Source of the DNA: JBGSWL01 sp041752455
GTDB taxonomy: Bacteria > Pseudomonadota > Alphaproteobacteria > Rhizobiales > Rhizobiaceae
Length of the DNA: 15,743 nucleotides
Assembly: GCA_041752455.1 (NCBI GenBank)
Contig: JBGSWL010000107.1
Span: forward strand, 1-15,743
Direction: 5' to 3'
Shown here: positions 6,296 to 12,262 of the stretch, piece by piece
Layout of the letters: each line of letters begins with the position of its first letter
Position numbering within the stretch: position 1 is the stretch's first letter
Notes under the pieces: generated by a model
Database searches by the model: none
Told to the model about the DNA's origin: nothing
What the model saw: only the letters and a program-made list of their open reading frames with translations
Position numbers and translations under genes: made by a program

Positions 6296-7705
6296 ATGCT
6301 CGACATCCGCTGGATCCGTGACAACCCGGAAGCCTTGGACGCCGCATTGGCCCGGCGTGGTGCCGAAGCGCAGGCAGATGGCATCCTTGCGCTCGACAAG
6401 CGCCGACGCGACCATGTGACCGCCGTGCAGGAAGCCCAGATGCGCCGCAATGCCGCCTCCAAGGAAATCGGCGCGGCGATGGCCGCCAAGGACATGGACC
6501 GGGCCGAGGCGATCAAGGCGGAAGTCGCGCAGATCAAGGCGTTCCTGACCGAGGCGGAGGAAACCGAACGCAAGCTTACTGACGAACTGGAAAAGGTGCT
6601 TGCAGTTATGCCGAACGTGCCGCTCGATGAAGTGCCCGAAGGCCTCGACGAAAGCGGCAATGTGGAAATCCGCAAGGTCGGCGCAAAGCCGGTGTTCGAC
6701 TTTGCACCCAAGGAACATTTCGAACTGGGCGAAGCGCTCGGCCAGATGGATTTCGAACGGGCGGCCAAACTCTCCGGCTCGCGCTTCACCGTGCTCTCGG
6801 CCGGGCTTGCGCGCCTCGAACGGGCGCTCGGCCAGTTCATGCTGGACGTGCACACGGGCGAACACGGCTACATGGAAATGATCGTGCCGCTTTTGGTGCG
6901 CGACGATGCGATGTTCGGCACCGGGCAATTGCCGAAGTTTGAAAGCGATCTTTTCGTGACGTACAAGGACGGCTCGATCTTCGAAAAGCTTCAGGCACTT
7001 CTTGACCCTGATATCCGGGGTCGAACTGCGGTCCGAGCCGTTCGAAATGAAGATGGCTCGATAAATCCTTTTTCCGTTCAGGAGAGAATGTGGCTCATCC
7101 CCACCTCCGAAGTCTCGCTGACCAATCTGGTGCGCGAAGAGATCGTCGAGGAGGACACGCTGCCGCGGCGCTATACGGCGTTGACGCCATGTTTCCGTTC
7201 GGAAGCAGGTTCTGCAGGGCGTGACACCAAAGGGTATCTGCGCCAGCACCAGTTCTCCAAGGTTGAACTGGTCTCGATCACCACGGAAGAAGCGGCGCTG
7301 GCCGAGCACGAGCGCATGACGACATGCGCCGAGACGATCCTCGCAAAGCTCGGCCTGCATTTCCGCACGGTGGTCTTGTGTGCTGGCGACATGGGGTTCG
7401 GGGCGCAGAAGACCCACGACATCGAGGTCTGGTTGCCCGGGCAGAATGCCTACCGTGAAATCTCGTCCTGCTCGGTGTGTGGCGATTTCCAGGGGCGGCG
7501 CATGAATGCGCGCTACCGCCCGGCGCCGGTGCCCGGTTCCAATGAAAAGCGCGACCTGAAATTCGTGCACACGCTGAACGGTTCGGGCGTTGCCGTCGGC
7601 CGCGCGCTGATTGCGGTCATGGAAAACTACCAGAACGCCGACGGCACGATCCGCGTGCCGGACGTTCTGAAGCCCTATATGGGCGGGATCGAGGTCATTT
7701 CCTGA
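6296..7705 (+). CDS. serS: Seryl-tRNA synthetase with an internal in-frame insertion
   Basis: 469 residues, about 40 more than the roughly 427 I recall for the Brucella enzyme. It charges tRNA-Ser with serine. The N-terminal tRNA-binding coiled coil spans about 28-110. The class II core follows: the dimer region with HGYMEMIVPLLV, LIPTSEVSLTN (serine-site Thr), motif 2 CFRSEAGS (Arg301) to RQHQFSKVE, and motif 3 NGSGVAVGR (Arg436). All catalytic motifs are intact, so the enzyme should be active. Between DLFVTYKDGS (about 218-227) and WLIPT (from 266) lies a segment of about 39 residues where relatives have about six; it contains rare codons and inverted repeats (see separate entry). ATG 6296 gives the standard MLDIRWIRDNPE start, with a weak ribosome-binding site. 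The TGA shares one base with the surE ATG. Confidence 0.95.
   Translation: MLDIRWIRDNPEALDAALARRGAEAQADGILALDKRRRDHVTAVQEAQMRRNAASKEIGAAMAAKDMDRAEAIKAEVAQIKAFLTEAEETERKLTDELEKVLAVMPNVPLDEVPEGLDESGNVEIRKVGAKPVFDFAPKEHFELGEALGQMDFERAAKLSGSRFTVLSAGLARLERALGQFMLDVHTGEHGYMEMIVPLLVRDDAMFGTGQLPKFESDLFVTYKDGSIFEKLQALLDPDIRGRTAVRAVRNEDGSINPFSVQERMWLIPTSEVSLTNLVREEIVEEDTLPRRYTALTPCFRSEAGSAGRDTKGYLRQHQFSKVELVSITTEEAALAEHERMTTCAETILAKLGLHFRTVVLCAGDMGFGAQKTHDIEVWLPGQNAYREISSCSVCGDFQGRRMNARYRPAPVPGSNEKRDLKFVHTLNGSGVAVGRALIAVMENYQNADGTIRVPDVLKPYMGGIEVIS
6977..7090 (+). repeat. Putative palindromic element inserted in frame in serS
   Basis: About 114 bases with no counterpart in normal SerS. Inverted repeats: GACCC (7004-7008) with GGGTC (7018-7022), and CGAGCC (7034-7039) with GGCTCG (7055-7060), the latter extendable to nine pairs with G-T wobbles. 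The word GAYGGCTCGAT occurs just before the segment (6968-6978) and again at 7052-7062, and TTCGAAA occurs at 6980 and 7041. I count 56 G or C in 114 bases (about 49%), clearly below the flanks, and codons rare in the neighbouring genes (ATA, AGA, CGA three times) cluster here. It keeps frame and adds a mostly hydrophilic peptide. The exact ends are uncertain; element identity is unproven. Confidence 0.6.
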
Positions 7706-8463
7706 TGCGCATTCTCCTGACCAATGATGACAGCATTCACGCCGAAGGCCTTGCGGTTCTGGAGCGGATCGCGGCGACACTGTCCGACGATGTCTGGGTG
7801 GTGGCGCCCGAGACCGACCAGTCGGGCCTTGCCCATTCGCTGACGCTTTCCGACCCGCTGCGCCTGCGCAAGATATCCGACAAGCGCTACGCGGTGCGCG
7901 GCACGCCGACCGATTGCGTGATCATGGCGGTGACCCATGTGATGGATGCAAAGCCCGACCTCATCCTGTCGGGGGTCAATTCCGGCCAGAACATTGCCGA
8001 CGACGTGACCTATTCGGGCACGGTTGCCGGTGCGATGGAAGGCACGCTGCTCGGCATCCGGTCGATTGCGCTGAGCCAGGCCTATGATTTTGCCGACAAC
8101 CGGCGGATCGTGCCTTGGGAAACCGCCGAAACCTTGGCCCCTGCGCTTCTCGACAAGCTGATCACGCTCGATCTGCCGAAGGGCACGTTCCTCAATGTCA
8201 ACTTCCCGAACTGCCATGCGGACGCGGTGGCGGGTGTGAGGGTCACCGAACAGGGCACGCTGCCCTACGAACTCTTCATGGAAGAGCGGCATGACGGGCG
8301 CGGTTTTCCCTATTTCTGGCTGCGCTTCGGGCGCTCGCCGGTGGAAGCCCAGCCGCGCTCGGATATAGCCGCGATGCGCGAAAAGTTCATCTCGGTCTCG
8401 CCGCTGAAGCTCGACATGACCTCGCGCGAGGTTCTTGACGCGCTGGAGGCTGCGCTCGCATGA
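7705..8463 (+). CDS. surE: 5'/3'-nucleotidase SurE
   Basis: 252 residues, normal for SurE. The enzyme is a divalent-metal nucleoside monophosphate phosphatase, linked in E. coli to stationary-phase survival. The N-terminal MRILLTNDDS holds the metal ligands Asp8 and Asp9; Ser40 in DQSGLAHS and Asn92 in SGVNSGQN complete the expected metal site. RGTPTDCV (65-72) and VTYSGTVAGAMEG are further family stretches. NDDS in place of the commoner NDDG fits my memory of Brucella-type SurE. ATG 7705 overlaps the serS stop by one base (TGATG), and its stop overlaps the pcm start, so translation is probably coupled across serS-surE-pcm. Confidence 0.95.
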   Translation: MRILLTNDDSIHAEGLAVLERIAATLSDDVWVVAPETDQSGLAHSLTLSDPLRLRKISDKRYAVRGTPTDCVIMAVTHVMDAKPDLILSGVNSGQNIADDVTYSGTVAGAMEGTLLGIRSIALSQAYDFADNRRIVPWETAETLAPALLDKLITLDLPKGTFLNVNFPNCHADAVAGVRVTEQGTLPYELFMEERHDGRGFPYFWLRFGRSPVEAQPRSDIAAMREKFISVSPLKLDMTSREVLDALEAALA

Positions 8464-9134
8464 GCGGAGCGGGCGCGCTGACGGCATCGCTTGCGCGGCT
8501 TGACCGGGAAGGTTTTGCCGCCTTCGTGATGCGGATGCGGGCGGTCGGCATATCCGACCGGACGCTGATCAGCGCCATCGAGGCAACGCCGCGCCGCGCC
8601 TTCGTCGATCCGCAATATCACAATGCCGTCTGGTCCTCGCGCACCATCCCCATCGATTGCGGCGAGGTGATCGAGGGCCTCGATTTGCAGGCAACGATCA
8701 TCCATGCGCTGAAGATCGGTGACGGGCACCGGGTTCTGGAGATCGGCACCGGCTCCGGATACACCGCTTCCGTCATGGGGCGGCTTGCCAAACGGGTGAT
8801 CACCATCGAGCGCTTCCGGCGGTTGCAGGAAAGTGCGGCAGCGGTGCTGCGCGAGACCAGCCTCGGCAATGTGATCACAAGCCGGGCCGACGGGGCAGAG
8901 GGCTCGGATGACGGACCGTTCGACCGGATCGTGGCGTGGGCGGCATTCGATGCCATTCCGCGCGCATTCGTCGACCAACTCGTCTCCGGCGGCATCATCG
9001 TCTGCGCGATCGGGGAGCCTGAACAACCGCAGGTTCTGGTGCGCCTTGCCAAGGTTGGAAGCCGGTTCGAGCGCGAGGACCTTGGCCTCGTCCGCTTCCA
9101 ACCGGTCGCACGCGGCTTGCCTCTGACGCTCTGA
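8460..9134 (+). CDS. pcm: Protein-L-isoaspartate O-methyltransferase family protein
   Basis: 224 residues, the family length. Known Pcm proteins methylate L-isoaspartyl residues with S-adenosylmethionine, starting repair of damaged proteins. The methyltransferase fold is clear: RAFVDPQYHNAVW (46-58), motif I VLEIGTGSGYTAS (92-104), an acidic residue after the second strand (VITIER), FDRIVAWAAFDAIP (154-167) and the GGIIVCAIG strand (177-185). However, where active family members carry the ISQP-x-x-VA substrate motif, this protein reads IEGLDLQA (71-78), lacking the Ser and Pro. Activity on isoaspartate is therefore uncertain; it may be a divergent rhizobial branch. ATG 8460 overlaps surE by four bases (ATGA). 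The surE-pcm-nlpD order matches E. coli. Confidence 0.85.
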   Translation: MSGAGALTASLARLDREGFAAFVMRMRAVGISDRTLISAIEATPRRAFVDPQYHNAVWSSRTIPIDCGEVIEGLDLQATIIHALKIGDGHRVLEIGTGSGYTASVMGRLAKRVITIERFRRLQESAAAVLRETSLGNVITSRADGAEGSDDGPFDRIVAWAAFDAIPRAFVDQLVSGGIIVCAIGEPEQPQVLVRLAKVGSRFEREDLGLVRFQPVARGLPLTL

Positions 9135-9153
9135 AACAGGTTTCGGCGAAGGC

Positions 9154-9177
9154 TTAACCGCTGGGTAAGGATAATAC
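9154..9177 (+). promoter_or_regulatory. CtrA-like box and AT-rich promoter candidate before nlpD
   Basis: TTAACC at 9154-9159, seven bases, then GTAAG from 9165: this fits the CtrA consensus TTAA-N7-TTAAC with mismatches only at the first and last bases of the second half. GATAAT (9170-9175) beside it could be a -10 element, but no convincing -35 is correctly spaced. It lies 44-67 bases before the nlpD ATG in the only sizeable gap of this region. The site call is by eye. Confidence 0.35.
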
Positions 9178-9220
9178 GGTCTAATTGCAGCCAGTTGTCT
9201 CTTATGGTGCAGGGCTGTTT

Positions 9221-10744
9221 ATGCGTATTACCCGTACCCGCCGCCTCGCGGTACAGTTGTGGAAATCAGGCTCCGTGCTTGTGCTCGGTGGTCTCCTGAC
9301 CGGTTGCGCCGGTGAGTTGATGCGGTTTTCCGACGGTTTTTACACCAATGCGGTGCCCGCCCGTCCGCCGGTCAACGTGCAGACGCCTTATCCGTCTTCG
9401 GCGCCGGTCACCCAGCAGCAGTCGGTCTACCAGCCGTCCCAGCCAACCTACGCTTCGCGCCCTGCCTATACCCCGCAGGCGGTGCCGGGTGTTGACACCT
9501 ATTCGACCGGTTCGGTTTCCCGTCAGCCGGTGACCGCGCCTTCTGTTGCGCGCTCCAGTCTTCCCACGGCCCCGCAGGCCGCACCAGTGCAAACACAGGC
9601 ATCCGCCCCGGTTTTCGAGCCGCGTCCGGCACCGGTTCAGGCACAGGCACCTGTTCAGGCTGCTGCATCGGCAGCCGCATCCTCCGCGCCGCGTTCGGGT
9701 GAAGGGTGGACGCGCACGGGCGGCACCTACGTGACGCTGCGCCAGGGCGAAACGGTCTACAACCTTGCCAAGCGCTACGGCGTTCCCGCCAATGCCATCA
9801 TGGAAGCCAACAACATCTCGGATGCGTCGTCCGTGCAGGCCGGCCAGCAGATGCTGATCCCGATGTATGTCTACGGCGCTGGTGTCGGCGTTTCAGCGCC
9901 TGACAACAACCGCAATGTCCAGTCGGCCAGTTCATCGACCGGAACGCGTTCGACTGTTGCGCCATCGGCTGCGCCATTGCCGAGCACGCGGCCGCAGACA
10001 GCAGGCGCGGCACCCGCTGCAGCGCCGGCATCCGTTGCAGGCGGACGCTACACCGTTCAGTCGGGCGATACCCTTTCGGGGATTGCGCGGCGCACCGGCA
10101 CCACCGTCTCGGCTCTGAAGCTGACCAATGCGATGTCATCGGACACGGTGCGCATCGGCCAGACCTTGATCATTCCCGGCCAGTCGGGCGGCAATTCCTC
10201 GGTGGCGCAGGTTGGCGGGGTCGATCCGATCCAGACCAGTTCGACGCAGCCGGTGGTCGCCTATACGCCGCCTTCGGCGACAGCGCCCAAACCCGCAGCG
10301 CAAACCGGTTCGGTTGCGGCGATCGATGCCGGACAGACTGCCAGTGCGCCGGCTGCAACCGGTATTGCCACCATGCGCTGGCCGGCCAATGGCCGCATCG
10401 TTTCAAGTTTCGGCTCGAATGTGGGCGGCCGCCCGAATGACGGTATCGACATTTCCGTGCCGCGCGGCACACCGGTCAAAGCTGCAGAAAACGGCGTCGT
10501 CATCTATTCAGGCGAGGGGCTGAAGGAACTTGGCAAGACGGTGCTGGTGCGCCACGCCAATGGCATGGTCAGTGTCTACGGCCATCTCGACAGCGCAAGC
10601 GTCAATCGCGGCGACAATGTCACCCGCGGCCAGACCATCGGTGCGTCTGGCATGAGCGGCAGCGCCAAGCAGCCACAGCTTCACTTCGAAGTGCGCAAGG
10701 ACACGGCGCCCGTCGATCCGGTGAAATACCTGTCGAAGTCCTGA
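9221..10744 (+). CDS. nlpD: NlpD-like lipoprotein: two LysM domains and degenerate M23 (LytM) domain
   Basis: 507 residues. A lipoprotein signal peptide ends at lipobox LTGC (Cys29 lipidated; following Ala suggests the outer membrane). A long Pro/Gln/Ala/Ser-rich linker leads to LysM 1 (about 170-214, RQGETVYNLAKRYGVP) and LysM 2 (about 277-320, VQSGDTLSGIARRTG), which bind peptidoglycan, then an M23 domain (about 395-502). Catalytic M23 enzymes use HxxxD and HxH; here these read Asn406-x-x-x-Asp410 and Gln486-x-His488, while YGH (His455) remains. One zinc ligand and one catalytic His are lost, as in E. coli NlpD, so it should be an amidase activator in cell separation (NlpD/DipM role), not a hydrolase. 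ATG 9221 has AGGG at 9211-9214; a TTG at 9185 would spoil the signal peptide. It follows surE-pcm, as in E. coli. Confidence 0.9.
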   Translation: MRITRTRRLAVQLWKSGSVLVLGGLLTGCAGELMRFSDGFYTNAVPARPPVNVQTPYPSSAPVTQQQSVYQPSQPTYASRPAYTPQAVPGVDTYSTGSVSRQPVTAPSVARSSLPTAPQAAPVQTQASAPVFEPRPAPVQAQAPVQAAASAAASSAPRSGEGWTRTGGTYVTLRQGETVYNLAKRYGVPANAIMEANNISDASSVQAGQQMLIPMYVYGAGVGVSAPDNNRNVQSASSSTGTRSTVAPSAAPLPSTRPQTAGAAPAAAPASVAGGRYTVQSGDTLSGIARRTGTTVSALKLTNAMSSDTVRIGQTLIIPGQSGGNSSVAQVGGVDPIQTSSTQPVVAYTPPSATAPKPAAQTGSVAAIDAGQTASAPAATGIATMRWPANGRIVSSFGSNVGGRPNDGIDISVPRGTPVKAAENGVVIYSGEGLKELGKTVLVRHANGMVSVYGHLDSASVNRGDNVTRGQTIGASGMSGSAKQPQLHFEVRKDTAPVDPVKYLSKS

Positions 10745-10765
10745 CCGGTATTTTTTCCAGTTGAC

Positions 10766-10813
10766 GCAATTCCGGACGCGAAACCGGTGCCCACTTTCGC
10801 TGGAATTGCTCTA
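10766..10813. repeat. Rhizobial-type palindromic repeat between convergent genes
   Basis: GCAATTCC (10766-10773) pairs perfectly with GGAATTGC (10802-10809), and inside it GCGAAA (10778-10783) pairs with TTTCGC (10795-10800), leaving an 11-base loop. The sequence closely resembles a dispersed palindrome that I recall from Rhizobium, Mesorhizobium and Brucella intergenic regions, which often ends in GGAATTGCTCTAG as here. It fills most of the 66-base gap between nlpD and the DUF815 gene and may act as a transcript-end hairpin for either strand, although neither side has a properly placed T run. The TAG at its right edge is the stop codon of the minus-strand gene. The recalled family match needs a search. 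Confidence 0.75.
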
Positions 10814-11695
10814 GCCCTTCTGGTCCAGCTGAACGCCCTGGCGGCCCGCCAGGTCCGTCACATATTGCCAGGCGACGCGGCCTGAGCGCGCGCCGCGCGT
10901 CGTCGACCATTCCAGCGCATCGCGGCGCAGTTCGTCGGGGTCGACGTCGATGCCGAACCAGGCAACGTAACCCCGGACCATGTCCAGATATTCATCCTGC
11001 GAGCACTTGTGGAAGCCGAGCCACAGGCCGAACCGATCCGACAGCGAGACCTTTTCCTCGACCGCCTCTGACGGATTGATCGCGGTCGAGCGTTCATTCT
11101 CGATCATGTCGCGGGGCAGCAGATGACGGCGGTTGGAGGTCGCATAGAAAATCACATTGTCCGGCCGACCTTCGACGCCGCCATCGAGCGCGGCCTTCAG
11201 CGATTTGTAGGACGTGTCGTCATGGTCAAACGACAGGTCATCGCAAAAGACGATGAAGCGGGCGTCCAGCGCGCGCAGCAGCGCCATCATGGCGGGCAGG
11301 GTGTCGATATCCTCGCGGTGGATTTCGATCAGGACGAGCGCACCGGGCGTCTCCCGGTTGATCGCTGCGTGGACGGCCTTGACCAGCGATGACTTGCCCA
11401 TGCCGCGCGCGCCCCAGAGCAGGACATTGTTGGCGGGCAGCGCATTTGCAAAGCGGCTGGTGTTTTCGAACAGTTGGTCGCGCACCCGATCAACACCGCA
11501 GATCAGCGAGAGATCGACGCGGTTGACGCTGGCAACGGGCACGAGGGCTTGCCGCGTCCCGTCCCAGACGAAGCAATCGGCGGCGGAAAGATCGGGCAAA
11601 GCCGGTGATGGCGGCGCGATGCGTTCGAGCGCTTGCGCGATGCGGGCGAGCACTGCGCCAAGTTCGGCATTGCCGACAGGATCATTGACTGGCAT
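10811..11695 (-). CDS. DUF815-family P-loop ATPase (AAA-type)
   Basis: 294 residues on the minus strand. It has Walker A GARGMGKS (95-102), Walker B FIVFCDDLSF (147-156), a sensor-like ATSNRRHLLPR (185-195) and a C-terminal GARSGRVAWQY (268-278). FYATSNRRHLLPRDM together with the CDDLSF box is typical of the DUF815 family, a group of AAA-like ATPases common in alphaproteobacteria whose cellular role is not established. ATG at 11695 is chosen because AGGA lies 8 bases before it on that strand; an in-frame TTG at 11761 would add 22 residues of doubtful character. The TAG stop (10813-10811) belongs to the palindromic repeat. It converges on nlpD and diverges from yajC, so it is a single-gene unit here. 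Confidence 0.88.
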   Translation of the reverse strand: MPVNDPVGNAELGAVLARIAQALERIAPPSPALPDLSAADCFVWDGTRQALVPVASVNRVDLSLICGVDRVRDQLFENTSRFANALPANNVLLWGARGMGKSSLVKAVHAAINRETPGALVLIEIHREDIDTLPAMMALLRALDARFIVFCDDLSFDHDDTSYKSLKAALDGGVEGRPDNVIFYATSNRRHLLPRDMIENERSTAINPSEAVEEKVSLSDRFGLWLGFHKCSQDEYLDMVRGYVAWFGIDVDPDELRRDALEWSTTRGARSGRVAWQYVTDLAGRQGVQLDQKG

Positions 11696-11755
11696 GGCAG
11701 GGTCCTTGAGCGATGGTTGCGCCCGCAAGAAGCCGGGACAGACTTGCGCTTGCAG

Positions 11756-11783
11756 TTGCAATGCCGGGGTGCGTGACTATATT
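11756..11783 (+). promoter_or_regulatory. Probable sigma-70-type promoter for yajC-secDF
   Basis: TTGCAA (11756-11761, four of six matching TTGACA) and TATATT (11778-11783, five of six matching TATAAT) are spaced by 16 bases. Transcription would start near 11790, about 43 bases before the yajC ATG. The site lies in the 137-base divergent gap between the DUF815 gene and yajC, where a promoter is needed. Called by eye only. Confidence 0.5.
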
Positions 11784-11832
11784 CCGGGCAAAATTCAAGG
11801 CGATTTGCACGCCATTTCGAGGAGTTTCCCAG

Positions 11833-12177
11833 ATGTTTGTTTCCGAGGCTTTTGCACAGGGCGCCGTGGGCGGCGCCGGTGGTACCGACCTCATCATGAG
11901 CCTACTGCCGTTTGTGCTGATCTTCGTGATCATGTATTTCCTGATCATCCGCCCGCAGCGCCAGCAGATGAAGGCGCGCGAAGCCATGCTCGCAGCCATT
12001 CGCCGCAATGACACGATCATTACCGGTGGCGGCCTTGTCGGCAAGGTGACGAAGGTCATCGACGACCAGGAACTGGAAGTTGAACTGGCGCCCAACATGA
12101 AAGTGCGCGTGATGCGCAACATGATCGCGAGCGTTCGTGTCAAGGGTGAGCCGGTTCCCGCCAACGATTCCAAGTAA
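11833..12177 (+). CDS. yajC: Preprotein translocase subunit YajC
   Basis: 114 residues. YajC is a small inner-membrane partner of SecDF-SecYEG. After a short N-terminus there is one membrane helix (about 20-39, IMSLLPFVLIFVIMYFLIIR), followed directly by the family mark RPQRQQMK (40-47) and a cytosolic domain with ITGGGLVGKV (63-72) and a VELAPNMKVRV strand. ATG 11833 has GAGGAG at 11819-11824 with 8-base spacing; the frame is open further upstream, but without a better start. It lies 85 bases before secDF, and yajC-secD order is widely conserved. Confidence 0.95.
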   Translation: MFVSEAFAQGAVGGAGGTDLIMSLLPFVLIFVIMYFLIIRPQRQQMKAREAMLAAIRRNDTIITGGGLVGKVTKVIDDQELEVELAPNMKVRVMRNMIASVRVKGEPVPANDSK

Positions 12178-12189
12178 GCGGAACCCGTG

Positions 12190-12213
12190 CACCGGCACCA
12201 CATTCGCCCGGTG
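12190..12213 (+). other. Hairpin in the yajC-secDF gap
   Basis: CACCGG (12190-12195) pairs with CCGGTG (12208-12213) around a 12-base loop, 12 bases after the yajC stop. No T run follows, so full termination is unlikely. It may separate or stabilise the yajC message, or be chance in GC-rich DNA. Confidence 0.3.
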
Positions 12214-12262
12214 ACGAGAGCCGTCCAGGCCGGCCAGAGCGACGACGACAGCAGGAACTGAG

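Noticed and set aside
5192..7780. Open reading frame of 862 codons on the minus strand
   Set aside because: It lies opposite tatB end, tatC, serS and the surE start, all firmly identified on the plus strand. The translation is rich in Arg, His and Asp without any recognisable domain, as expected from the complement of high-GC codons.
9185..9220. TTG 9185 as start of nlpD
   Set aside because: It would put 12 extra residues before a good lipoprotein signal peptide; ATG 9221 has a correctly spaced AGGG.
10718..10756. Intrinsic terminator for nlpD made of CCGGT (10718-10722), ACCGG (10744-10748) and six T
   Set aside because: The stem has only five pairs and a loop of about 21 bases, and half of it lies inside the gene; too weak to call.
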